Positions 33,335 to 41,745 of a stretch of 64,000 nucleotides of DNA are shown here, piece after piece (position 1 is the first letter of the stretch; every line of letters starts with the position of its first letter). A program made the translations under genes and the position numbers. The stretch lies in assembly GCF_026340975.1 (NCBI RefSeq), contig NZ_JAPEOS010000001.1:2316501-2380500 (forward strand), given 5' to 3'. The stretch comes from Streptomyces sp. NBC_01214 (GTDB lineage: Bacteria; Actinomycetota; Actinomycetes; Streptomycetales; Streptomycetaceae). The notes under the pieces were generated by a model. That model was not told the DNA's origin. It saw only the letters and a list, made by a program, of their open reading frames with translations, and did no database searches.

Positions 33335-33781
33335 ATGATGGCCGTCACGCCGACCCCGCAGAAGATCACCACGTTCCTGATGTTCGAGGGGCGGGCGGAG
33401 GAGGCGATGACCTTCTACCTCTCGCTGTTCGACGACGCGGAGGTGGTCGCCATCAGCCGCTACGGCCCCGACGAGACCGGACCCGGAGCCGGGCCCGAGG
33501 GAACCGTGCGCCATGCGACCTTCTCCCTGGCCGGACAGCAGTTCATGTGCATCGACAGCCCGGCCCAGCACGCGTTCGGCTTCACGCCCGCGGTGTCGCT
33601 GTACGTCCAGTGCGAGGACGAAGCCGAGATCGAACGCCTCTACGGGGCCCTCGCCGAGCAGGGCACCGAGCTGATGCCCCTGGGCTCGTACGGGTTCAGC
33701 CACCGGTTCGGCTGGGTGAACGACCGCTTCGGCGTCTCCTGGCAGCTGAACGTCGCGGCCCCGCCCAGCGCGGGCGGGTGA
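33335..33781 (+). CDS. VOC-family (PhnB/3-demethylubiquinone-like) protein
   Basis: Protein of 148 residues, glyoxalase/bleomycin-resistance fold of the PhnB type: ITTFLMFEGRAEEAMTFYLS, ISRYGPDETGPG, GQQFMCIDSPAQHAFGFTPA, GWVNDRFGVSWQLNV. Members are small homodimers of mostly unknown activity. Two adjacent ATGs at 33335 and 33338. The KshB remnant follows directly. Confidence 0.86.
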   Translation: MMAVTPTPQKITTFLMFEGRAEEAMTFYLSLFDDAEVVAISRYGPDETGPGAGPEGTVRHATFSLAGQQFMCIDSPAQHAFGFTPAVSLYVQCEDEAEIERLYGALAEQGTELMPLGSYGFSHRFGWVNDRFGVSWQLNVAAPPSAGG

Positions 33782-33799
33782 CGGTCCGGGGCCGCGCCA

Positions 33800-34077
33800 C
33801 GCGCGATCTACCGCGAGCGGTACTTCTCGCTGGGCGTCGACGTCTTCGCGGACACCGCCCCGGCACCCCGCTGCTCGACGCGCTGCTCGCCGCGGGCCTG
33901 CTGGCCCCGCACTCCTGCCGGGAGGGCGCCTGCAGTGCCTGCTGCTGCCGGGTCGTCGAGGGCGAGGCGGAGATGACCCGTAACGAGGTCCTCGACGAGA
34001 CGGACCTGGCCGAGGGCTAGGTCCCGGCCTGCCAAGCCCTCCCGCTCGGCCCCACCGTGCGGATCACGTACGGGTGA
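33800..34077 (+). pseudogene. Remnant of a KshB-like ferredoxin domain with a nonsense codon
   Basis: Reading GTPLLDALLAAGLLAPHSCR then EGACSACCCRVVEGE and RNEVLDETDLAEG gives a plant-type 2Fe-2S domain with the CxxxxCxxC cluster. A TAG at 34018 replaces the next residue, after which VPACQALPLGPTVRIT continues in frame to a TGA at 34075. Just before, in another frame, IYRERYFSLGVDVFADT resembles the linker that precedes the ferredoxin domain in KshB. So this is a reductase remnant with upstream deletion, frameshift and premature stop. KshB is the reductase of 3-ketosteroid 9-alpha-hydroxylase. Confidence 0.72.
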
Positions 34078-34170
34078 AGGGGGGTGTCCGGCAGGACGCG
34101 GGGCGGCTAGCTTCTCCGGGGGAAGCGCTTGCTGCGCACGGCAATCGGTTCGGGAAGCGGGGCTGGGCCC

Positions 34171-35442
34171 ATGTCCGACACCATCACGCTCGCCGTCGTC
34201 GGGGCGGGCGACCGGGGGAGTGGCCACGCCGGATGGGCCCTGGCCCATCCGGACCGGGCCCGGGTGGTCGCGGTCGCCGAACCGCGCGCGCCCCGGCGGG
34301 AGCGGCTCGCCGCCGCCCACCGCATCGCCCCCCGCCACGTGCTCGGCGACTGGCGGGAGCTGGCCGCCCTCGGCCGGATCGCGGACGCGGTGCTCGTCTG
34401 CACCCTGGACCGCGACCACCTGGAGCCGGTCCTCGCATTCGCCGCGCTTGGCTACCACATCATGCTGGAGAAGCCGATGGCCCTCACGGAAGACGAGTGC
34501 CGGCGCATCGTCGACGCCGTCGAGCGGGCCGGCGTCATCCTCTCCGTCGGGCACGTCCTGCGCTACACGCCCTACACGCGGACCCTCAAGGACGTCGTCG
34601 ACTCCGGCCGCATCGGCGACATCGTGAGCGTCCAGCACCTGGAGCCGGTCGGCTTCTGGCACCAGGCCCACTCGTTCGTACGGGGCAACTGGCGGCGCGC
34701 CGACGAGGCGACGACCATGCTGATGGCCAAGTCCTGCCACGACCTGGACTGGCTCCAGTACGTGCTGGGGCGCCCTCCCGTACGGGTCTCCAGCTTCGGC
34801 CGCCTCTCGCACTTCCGGCCCGAGAACAGGCCGCCGGGTGCGGCGGACCGCTGCCTGGACTGCGCGGTCGAGCCGGACTGTCCGTACTCCGCGGCACGCG
34901 AGTACGGCGACAGGCTGGCCGACGGCCGCCACCGCTGGCCGCTGAGCGTGCTGATCGACGAGTTCACCCCGCGGGCCCTGGAGACCGCGCTGCGGGAGGG
35001 GCCCTACGGGCGGTGCGTGTACGCCTGCGACAACGACGTCGTCGACCACCAGGTGGTGGCCATGGAGTTCGACTCGGGGGCGACGGCCACCTTCACCATG
35101 ACCGCCTTCACCGAGCAGGCGGACCGCCACACCCGGATCTTCGGAACCCGCGGCGAACTGCGGGGCGACGGCCGCACCATCACGGTCTACGACTTCCTGA
35201 CCCGCACCGAGGAGCAGGTGGCCATCGGCGCGGGCGGGCCGATGGACGCCGCGGGCGGCCACGGCGGCGGCGACGCCGGCCTCATGGACGCCTTCGTCGC
35301 CGCCATCGCCACCGGTGACCCCGGCCTGGTCAGGTCCGGCCCGCGGGAGTCGCTCACCAGCCACCTGACGGTCCTGGCCGCCGAACGGGCCCGCTGCTCC
35401 GGCACGGTGGAGCCGGTGGGGCCACCCGTCCTGGACCCGTAA
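34171..35442 (+). CDS. Gfo/Idh/MocA-family oxidoreductase
   Basis: Protein of 423 residues. N-terminal Rossmann domain (VVGAGDRGSGHAGWAL), HIMLEKPMALTEDECRRIV with the family EKP, GHVLRYTPYTRTLKD and SCHDLDWL. There is a CLDC...PDCPYSA cysteine group in the C-terminal domain, and a Gly-rich loop near the end. These enzymes oxidise or reduce sugars and cyclitols with NAD(P). ATG 34171; the upstream frame is not conserved. No clear link to the steroid genes. Confidence 0.88.
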   Translation: MSDTITLAVVGAGDRGSGHAGWALAHPDRARVVAVAEPRAPRRERLAAAHRIAPRHVLGDWRELAALGRIADAVLVCTLDRDHLEPVLAFAALGYHIMLEKPMALTEDECRRIVDAVERAGVILSVGHVLRYTPYTRTLKDVVDSGRIGDIVSVQHLEPVGFWHQAHSFVRGNWRRADEATTMLMAKSCHDLDWLQYVLGRPPVRVSSFGRLSHFRPENRPPGAADRCLDCAVEPDCPYSAAREYGDRLADGRHRWPLSVLIDEFTPRALETALREGPYGRCVYACDNDVVDHQVVAMEFDSGATATFTMTAFTEQADRHTRIFGTRGELRGDGRTITVYDFLTRTEEQVAIGAGGPMDAAGGHGGGDAGLMDAFVAAIATGDPGLVRSGPRESLTSHLTVLAAERARCSGTVEPVGPPVLDP

Positions 35443-35490
35443 ACGAAGCGGGCCCGGCCCCCTGGCGAGGGGTCGGGACCGGGTCTTCGT
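35443..35490 (+). terminator. Imperfect hairpin after the Gfo/Idh/MocA gene
   Basis: ACGAAG at 35443-35448 and CTTCGT at 35485-35490 close a long, imperfect G/C-rich stem (GGGCCCGG against CGGGACCGGG) directly after the stop, followed by TTCTT. Likely terminator. Confidence 0.6.
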
Positions 35491-35754
35491 TTCTTGCGGT
35501 GGGATATGACTACCCGCTACATCCACCCGCTGAACCGCAATCAGCCCATCATGTTGTCCATTTCCTGTTCGGGGACCCGGCCGCGGTTCCCGGGGCCGAG
35601 CGGCCGACGCCCGGACGGCCCGGCCCGCGCCGCGCAGGGACGCCGCCACGCAGCAGATGCCGCGGAAGCTCTCCTCCCGGTCGTGGCCCCAGCGGGCCCT
35701 GGTCCCTTTTTGCCAGGGTGCGCTCGGCCTCGACATCCAGGACACGATGTTGTG
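35491..35754. other. Gap before the hsaD-like gene, nothing identified
   Basis: About 264 bases without a recognisable gene. Open frames cross it on both strands but show no familiar motif. Given the relics nearby it may be further degraded coding DNA, but I cannot show that. The last part must carry the promoter and ribosome site of the hydrolase. Confidence 0.5.
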
Positions 35755-36615
35755 ATGATCACTTACGAGAGCACCTCGCGCACGGCCAAGGCCGGAAACC
35801 TCAACCTCCACTTCCACGAGGCGGGCCCGGACCACCCCGACGCCCCCGTCCTCATCCTGCTCCACGGCGGCGGACCCGGCGCCTCCGCCTGGTCCAACTT
35901 CGGCCCCAACCTGCCCTTCCTCGCCGAGCGGTTCCGTACCCTGCTCATCGACCAGCCCTGCTACGGCCGCTCCGACAAGCCCGAACCCGACCGTGACTAC
36001 TTCAGCTTCAGCGCCGCCGCGACCGCCGCCCTCATGGACGAACTCGGCATCGGGAAAGCCCACTTCATCGGCAACTCCCTCGGCGGAGGCGCCGCCGTCC
36101 GGATGTCGCTGAACCACCCGGACAAGGTGGACAAGCTGCTGCTCATGAGCCCCGGTGGCATTTCGTTCAATCTCTTCTCGGCCGACCCCACCGAAGGCAT
36201 CCGGCGCCTCTTCGCGTTCGCCGCGGCCGCCGAACCCACCCGCGAGCAGATGCGCGCCTTCCTCACCACGCTCGTCCACGACCCCTCGCTCGTCACCGAC
36301 GCACTCGTCGAGGAGCGCTACACGCAGGCCATGGATCCGGACGCCCGGATCGGAGGCGCCCGCATGGGCGCCTCCTTCGCCAACCCCGCCTGGCAGCAGG
36401 ACACCCTGCTGTGGCGCGAGGCCCACCGCATCAGCCACCCCACCCTGCTCACCTGGGGCCGTGAGGACCGGGTCAACCCCCTCGACGGCGCGCTGCTCGC
36501 CCTCAAGGCCATCCCCGACGCCCGCCTGCACGTCTTCCCGCGCTGCGGCCACTGGGCGCAGACCGAGGCCTTCGACGACTTCAACCGCCTCGCCGCGGAC
36601 TTCTTCGCACACTGA
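35755..36615 (+). CDS. hsaD: Meta-cleavage product hydrolase, HsaD-like
   Basis: Protein of 286 residues, alpha/beta hydrolase of the carbon-carbon bond type: LLHGGGPGASAWSNF, LLIDQPCYGRSDKP, GNSLGGGAAVR with Ser108, LMSPGGISFNLFSADPTEG, WGREDRVNPLDGALLALKAI with the acid, and CGHWAQTEAFDDFN with the His. These closely follow HsaD, which hydrolyses the steroid A/B-ring meta-cleavage product DSHA to HIP and an HHD acid. It is the only intact upper-pathway gene here. ATG 35755; a GTG three bases upstream is possible. Confidence 0.82.
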   Translation: MITYESTSRTAKAGNLNLHFHEAGPDHPDAPVLILLHGGGPGASAWSNFGPNLPFLAERFRTLLIDQPCYGRSDKPEPDRDYFSFSAAATAALMDELGIGKAHFIGNSLGGGAAVRMSLNHPDKVDKLLLMSPGGISFNLFSADPTEGIRRLFAFAAAAEPTREQMRAFLTTLVHDPSLVTDALVEERYTQAMDPDARIGGARMGASFANPAWQQDTLLWREAHRISHPTLLTWGREDRVNPLDGALLALKAIPDARLHVFPRCGHWAQTEAFDDFNRLAADFFAH

Positions 36616-36854
36616 AACCGCCTCCGGAGCTCTCCGGAGCTCCTTCAGAGCTGCGGACACCCATGGCGCCGCCACTACGGCCTCGGCCTCTGCCCCGGGG
36701 CGCTGCCGCCCGGCATCGTCCCCGGGGGACATCGGCACCAAGGGCGGCCCGGTCACGGACGGGGACGGCCGGGTGCTCCGCGAGGACGGCGGGCCGATCC
36801 AAGGGCTCGCACGGTCCGCCGCCGGGTCGGCTCGGTCGGCTCGGTCAGGTCAGG

Positions 36855-37538
36855 TCAGGAGAGCTTGCCGTTGTAGTCGGGCAGCTTGACGGTGCGCTCG
36901 GCGTGACCGCCGACGAGGTCGGTCGGGCTGTTGCCGATGTTGGCGATGATCGTGTAGCCGCGCGCCTCGATCTCCGCCCGCTTGCCCGTCTTGTAGGCGC
37001 TGACCTCCTCGAACAGGTCGGGCAGGTCACGGACGTAGAGCCCCGAGACCGGGTAGCCCACGGCCTTGAGGTTGCGGTCGGTGAGGGAGTGGATGATCCC
37101 GGGGCGGGCGGTGACGAAGAAGATCGCGACGCCGCGCGCGTGCGCGTACTGGGTCAGCGCGCGGACCTTGGTGATCGCGGGGGTCGGGAAGGTCCAGAAC
37201 CAGTGGAAGTCCGTCTCCAGCGAGGTGTTGTCGATGTCGAGGACGAGGGCGGGCTTCTCACCGGCGGGCGAGGCGGCGATGCGCGCCTCGATCGCGGGCC
37301 GGGCCGCGTCGATCACGGCGGCGACGTCCCGCTGCCAGGTGGCGTAGTCGATGCCGAGGATCGCGGCGTTGCCGCCGGGCGCGGAGGCGGCCGGAGCCGC
37401 GGACGCGGACGCGGGAGCCGGTGCCGGGACGGGTGCGGCCTGTGCGGCGGTGGCCGGAACCAGCGTCAGGACGGCGGCGGCCGCGGCCACGCCGGCGGCG
37501 GCGGTACGGGGCATACGAGTGCGGCGGGTGCTGCGCAT
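36855..37538 (-). CDS. Secreted HAD-family acid phosphatase
   Basis: Protein of 227 residues. Signal peptide to about residue 35 (AAAVLTLVPATAAQA), Pro/Ala linker (36-53), then a HAD domain: motif I LVLDIDNTSLETD with Asp101 and Asp103, motif II FFVTARPG, and NIGNSPTDLVGGHAERTVKL near motif IV. This is the class B/plant acid-phosphatase superfamily. It probably releases phosphate outside the cell. ATG 37538 has GGAG upstream; longer frame rejected. Confidence 0.88.
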   Translation of the reverse strand: MRSTRRTRMPRTAAAGVAAAAAVLTLVPATAAQAAPVPAPAPASASAAPAASAPGGNAAILGIDYATWQRDVAAVIDAARPAIEARIAASPAGEKPALVLDIDNTSLETDFHWFWTFPTPAITKVRALTQYAHARGVAIFFVTARPGIIHSLTDRNLKAVGYPVSGLYVRDLPDLFEEVSAYKTGKRAEIEARGYTIIANIGNSPTDLVGGHAERTVKLPDYNGKLS

Positions 37539-37648
37539 GGGGGGCGCTCCTCGGTCACGAGTTGGCATGTACGTGACCAGGGTTGGCGAGAACTGACCCC
37601 ATGTCTACTGGCCGGTAGGAAACTTTTTGTGGCCGCGCGGTGAATGAT

Positions 37649-38593
37649 CTACGTGGTGCAGTCGAGCACGGTCAGGCACAACCCGCACCGGGCCCGAAGC
37701 CGCCCGCGCACCGGCACCCGCAGCCGCTGCGCGCACACCGGACACGGGAAGCTCACCCGCAACCCGGCGCCGGCGGCCTCCGGTTCGAAGCGGTACGCGG
37801 AGCCGCCGGCATGGTCGCCGGTGGAGCTGTCGGTGGGGCCGCCGGTGGGGCCGTCGGCGGGACCGGCCCCGGCGCGCCGCGCCTTCGCGTACCGCCGCCG
37901 CGCCAGCGGCCCGGCGGCCGTCAGCGGGGCCCGGCGGTGGTCGCGCTCGGCCAGCGCGCGCCCGCGCACGTAGGCCTCGTACGCCTGGGGGCTGGTGAAC
38001 CAGGGGGCGGGGTCCTCGCCGAACAGGGCGGCGCGCTTGGCGAGGACGTAGCCGAACTCCTCCGGCGTGAGGTAGCCGAACCTCTGGTGGGTCAGCGCGT
38101 CCTCGCGGTACGCGTCCAGGAGCAGCCAGCCCGCCCCCAGGTACGCGGCGGCGGTGTCGGTGAGGATCTCGTTCTCCGTGGTGCCGGGAAAGCGCAGGTC
38201 CAAGCGGTGCAGGAGGACGTGGGCCACCTCGTGCGCGAGGGCGGCCGCCAGGTCGCGGCGGTGGGTGCGGAAGCGGTCGTTGACCTCGACGAAGTACTCC
38301 GGACCCGCGGCCAGTTCCACGGCGGCGGCCTGCTCCATCGCCCGGAAGGAGACCACCATGCGCGCGTCGGGCAGCCGGAGCGCGCGCACCGTCGCGGCGG
38401 CCACCCGCTGCGCGCCCAGGTGGAGGTCGTCGGTGGCGTCGAAGGCGGCGTCGGCGGGGGCGAAGCTCGTGTCGTAGGCCCGGATTCCGTCGGCCGACAG
38501 CCGGCGGAAGAGCGCGGTGATCGAGGCGCGCACGGTCGCCAGATGCGGAAATCCGTGCTCGACGGGGCTGCCCGGCCCCCTGTTCTTCGTCAT
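37649..38593 (-). CDS. Zinc-peptidase-like protein with C-terminal zinc ribbon
   Basis: Protein of 314 residues. LAHEVAHVLLHRLDL places HEVAH at 121-125, a zincin motif, with a downstream acidic helix (ENEILTDTAAAYLGAGWLLL) that could give the third ligand. The C-terminus has a four-cysteine ribbon (CPVCAQRLRVPVRGRLRARC then GLC). No signal peptide, so an intracellular peptidase of the IrrE/DUF955-like gluzincin style is plausible. ATG 38593 follows a perfect AAAGGAGG. Confidence 0.78.
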   Translation of the reverse strand: MTKNRGPGSPVEHGFPHLATVRASITALFRRLSADGIRAYDTSFAPADAAFDATDDLHLGAQRVAAATVRALRLPDARMVVSFRAMEQAAAVELAAGPEYFVEVNDRFRTHRRDLAAALAHEVAHVLLHRLDLRFPGTTENEILTDTAAAYLGAGWLLLDAYREDALTHQRFGYLTPEEFGYVLAKRAALFGEDPAPWFTSPQAYEAYVRGRALAERDHRRAPLTAAGPLARRRYAKARRAGAGPADGPTGGPTDSSTGDHAGGSAYRFEPEAAGAGLRVSFPCPVCAQRLRVPVRGRLRARCGLCLTVLDCTT

Positions 38594-38703
38594 CGAGCCT
38601 CCTTTACCGCAATCTCTGCCGCTGGGACGGTAGTTGGCCGAAATTGCCTTCTTGATGTCCGCCACACGCCTGATGTGTCATGGACCCGTCATTCACCCGA
38701 TGA

Positions 38704-39522
<819 letters not shown>

Positions 39523-39561
39523 CTCCTCCGGCTCCTCCAGCTCCTCCAGATCGTCCCGCCC

Positions 39562-39596
39562 GCCCTTCCGGCCGGTCACGCACCGGCCGGAAGGGC
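39562..39596 (+). terminator. Hairpin terminator after the trypsin gene
   Basis: GCCCTTCCGGCCGGT (39562-39576) pairs exactly with ACCGGCCGGAAGGGC (39582-39596) around a 5-base loop. TTTCTTT follows shortly after. It lies 40 bases after the protease stop. Confidence 0.85.
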
Positions 39597-39621
39597 GAGG
39601 TCGTTTCTTTCGGATCGTGCC

Positions 39622-39771
39622 GGGCCCGCGACGCCCGGCACCGCACCTGGCCGTGTGGTCGGGGAGCCCGAGTACGTCCAATGCGCGGGCGCCCCGCCGC
39701 CTCGCCCTGCTTCGCCTTGGCTCTGGCGGGCCTGGGGAGACCCCGTGGCACCGGACACCGCGGGCTCGGCC
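39622..39771 (-). repeat. Dispersed intergenic repeat, copy A
   Basis: About 150 bases that, as reverse complement, match 40682-40828. Shared blocks are GCCGAGCCCGCGG[T/C]GTCCGG, GGGGCGCCCG, GGACGTACTCGGG, CCCCGAC and GGTGCGGTGCCGGGCGTCGC. The spacing between blocks differs. The two copies flank the 39794-40369 membrane gene in opposite orientation. I recall similar sequences scattered between genes of other Streptomyces. Confidence 0.75.
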
Positions 39772-39793
39772 GACAAGATCCAAAAGGGGCGGC

Positions 39794-40369
39794 CTAGCCT
39801 TCGGCGAGCAGCCGCCTGCGGTGGCCCCTGCGGCGCAAGGCGGTGACGAGGACGATGACGGCGCAGATCCCGATTCCGAGCATCGGGAGGAGGGCGGCCA
39901 ACATCAGCCAGCCGGCGAACGCGAACATGCCTCCGGAGTCCCCGATGGCGTACGCGGAGGGTGCGGGGGACGAACACGTGACCTCGTAGTCGCCCGCTCG
40001 CGGCACGTCGGTGGTGTGGAGCGGATTCCAGGTCTCGTCACGGGTGAGGAACACGTCGATTCCCGGATCCGTGAGACGGGGGTCGCCCGGCCCGGTGATG
40101 CTGCACTCCGGGGCGGCCGACGGGCCGAATTCCTCGTCCCTGATCCAGATCGTCTTCCCGCTCCCCGGCTCGAGCCGGAGGGTGACGGTGTCGCCGTTGG
40201 CGAACGGATGGTCGGTGTCCACCGAGTCGATCGCGGTGTTGAACCGGTACGCACCGATGGCCACACCCAGCAGGATCAGTACGACGGCGATCGAGGCCGC
40301 TACGGCGTACCAGTGACGGCCGGGCCGGAGGTCGTTCGCCGATGTCTGTGGCGGCGCGGAGGGCTGCAT
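39794..40369 (-). CDS. Hypothetical membrane protein
   Basis: Protein of 191 residues (193 from a GTG at 40375) with two membrane segments, near 22-45 and 150-180, and an extracytoplasmic domain between them holding two cysteines (PECSITG, YEVTCSS). The C-terminus is short and Arg-rich. ATG 40369 is preferred because an AGGG lies at a proper distance. Not recognised. The gene sits between two inverted copies of a dispersed repeat. Confidence 0.72.
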   Translation of the reverse strand: MQPSAPPQTSANDLRPGRHWYAVAASIAVVLILLGVAIGAYRFNTAIDSVDTDHPFANGDTVTLRLEPGSGKTIWIRDEEFGPSAAPECSITGPGDPRLTDPGIDVFLTRDETWNPLHTTDVPRAGDYEVTCSSPAPSAYAIGDSGGMFAFAGWLMLAALLPMLGIGICAVIVLVTALRRRGHRRRLLAEG

Positions 40370-40621
40370 CGGCACACCCTAGATCGTCCTGCCGGCCGGC
40401 CAGCCGCCGGGCCCTGCCCGGCGGATCATGAGACTGGTTCAAGGTCGGCCCGTCGGCGTGATCATGGGGCGGGGGACCCGACGAACGAGGGGTGGGCCGT
40501 GCGCGGAAGGGCCTGCCACGAGTGCCGGGGAAAGGCGCACGCCCCGACGGCCCACGGCCCCGCCATCCGCGCCCCGGTCCGTCTCCGTCTCCGGCTCCGC
40601 CCGTGATCTGCCGGCCTCGGT

Positions 40622-40643
40622 CGTCTCTTGCCGGCAAGAGACG
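40622..40643. repeat. Perfect 22-bp palindrome
   Basis: CGTCTCTTGCC and GGCAAGAGACG form a perfect palindrome with no spacer, followed by a second AAAGAGACG. It lies in the intergenic repeat region left of repeat copy B. It could be a terminator-like cruciform or an operator. Confidence 0.6.
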
Positions 40644-40681
40644 AAAGAGACGGCTTAGGTCCTGTCGTCAAAGTGGCGTTC

Positions 40682-40828
40682 GCCGAGCCCGCGGCGTCCG
40701 GTGCCTGCATGACAAGGCGGAGGGGCGCCCGTATACGGGACGTACTCGGGCGCCCCGACGACCCGGGGGTCCCCCCGGACCGAGTCTGGGGGATGAGGTG
40801 CGGTGCCGGGCGTCGCGGGCCAGACGGG
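40682..40828 (+). repeat. Dispersed intergenic repeat, copy B
   Basis: Inverted partner of 39622-39771. Shared blocks run from GCCGAGCCCGCGGCGTCCGG to GGTGCGGTGCCGGGCGTCGC. This copy has an extra G/C-rich insertion (GGGGGTCCCCCCGGACC) between CCCCGAC and the last block. It fills most of the 475-base gap between the membrane gene and the winged-helix gene, which otherwise holds nothing recognisable. Confidence 0.75.
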
Positions 40829-40844
40829 ACTTCGACGGCACGGC

Positions 40845-41183
40845 CTAGCCCAGCGCGATGGCCCGCAGCGCGGCCAGGTGCCGCTGGTAGACCGCCCGAC
40901 CCTCGGTGGTCAGCGAGACCCAGGTGCGCGGACGCCGCCCGACCCGGCCCTTCTGGACCTTCACCCAGCCCGCCTCCTCCAGCGCCGCCACCTGTTTCGA
41001 CAGCACCGAGTCCGATACCTCGACCAGGTCCCGTACGAAAGCGAACTCGGCCTTGTCCAGCGGAGCCAGCGCCGCCACCACCGAAAACCGTACGGGGGCG
41101 TTGAGCAGCGGCGCGAGGTCGTGCCGCGGATGCCCGCCCCGCTTCACGTCCGCCCCGGTGTCCACGACCGGCTCGTCCGTCAT
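40845..41183 (-). CDS. Winged-helix transcriptional regulator (MarR-like, HTH_34)
   Basis: Protein of 112 residues: PLLNAPVRFSVVAALAPLD, VRDLVEVSDSVLSKQVAALE, EAGWVKVQKGRVGRRPRTWV and SLTTEGRAVYQRHLAAL make a compact winged helix. Its start ATG overlaps the stop of the membrane gene before it, so the two form an operon. The tandem repeat upstream of that operon is the likely binding site. Confidence 0.87.
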   Translation of the reverse strand: MTDEPVVDTGADVKRGGHPRHDLAPLLNAPVRFSVVAALAPLDKAEFAFVRDLVEVSDSVLSKQVAALEEAGWVKVQKGRVGRRPRTWVSLTTEGRAVYQRHLAALRAIALG

Positions 41184-41599
41184 GCCGCACCCCGCGTCTC
41201 GGTCCAGGCCCCGACGGCCGCCGGCAGCGCGCACGCCAGCGCGGCCAGCGCCGCGAACGGCGCGCCGTGGCCGAACGCGGCCGTGCCGACCGTGATCGTC
41301 AGGCAGAACACCACCGTCCAGGCCGCCATCATCATCCCGTGCTTCACACCGAACCCCCGCCGCATCACGCGCTGCCGCACCGCGTACACGCTCAGCCCGG
41401 TCACCAGCAGCCCATTGGTCACCGCGAACACCACCGCCGAGACCGGCCCGTGCCACATCACGGCCATCGGTACGAGGACCAGCTGCCCGGCCGCGAACAC
41501 CCACAGGTAGCGCGCGTACCAGCCGCTGCGCTGCCGCGCCGCCCGCTCCAGACCAGCCGCCCGGCCCAACGCCCCGACCGCCTTCTCCGTCTCCTGCAT
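41180..41599 (-). CDS. Small integral membrane protein cotranscribed with winged-helix regulator
   Basis: Protein of 139 residues with four predicted membrane segments (about 37-55, 57-77, 90-112, 115-130). It starts MQETEKAVGALGRAAGLERA. ATG 41599 has GAGGGGG upstream. The stop overlaps the regulator start. This pairing of a four-helix membrane protein with an HTH_34 regulator is common in actinobacteria; function unknown. Confidence 0.8.
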   Translation of the reverse strand: MQETEKAVGALGRAAGLERAARQRSGWYARYLWVFAAGQLVLVPMAVMWHGPVSAVVFAVTNGLLVTGLSVYAVRQRVMRRGFGVKHGMMMAAWTVVFCLTITVGTAAFGHGAPFAALAALACALPAAVGAWTETRGAA

Positions 41600-41640
41600 G
41601 GTTCCCCCTCGCTCGCACACGGATGATCGTCCCTAGTCGA

Positions 41641-41678
41641 TTTCCACTATGGCGAGTACTTTCCACTCTGGCAAGTAT
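41641..41678. promoter_or_regulatory. Tandem 19-bp direct repeat, candidate operator
   Basis: TTTCCACTATGGCGAGTAC (41641-41659) is followed at once by TTTCCACTCTGGCAAGTAT (41660-41678), 16 of 19 bases identical. It lies 42 bases upstream of the membrane/regulator operon and is A/T-rich. A direct repeat rather than a palindrome; two dimers could bind side by side. Target of the winged-helix protein by inference. Confidence 0.6.
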
Positions 41679-41745
41679 TTGGCTGTCGTCTCACAGGCCG
41701 ATTGCCCGAGGAACCGACGGCCGCCGCCACGTATTCTCGGGAACC

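Noticed and set aside
35494..35760. Small proteins in the gap before hsaD
   Set aside because: Open frames on both strands lack ribosome sites and any recognisable motif.
33808..36756. 982-codon minus-strand open frame across the KshB relic, the oxidoreductase and hsaD genes
   Set aside because: No protein motifs; overlaps two well-supported genes on the other strand. Length results from base composition.
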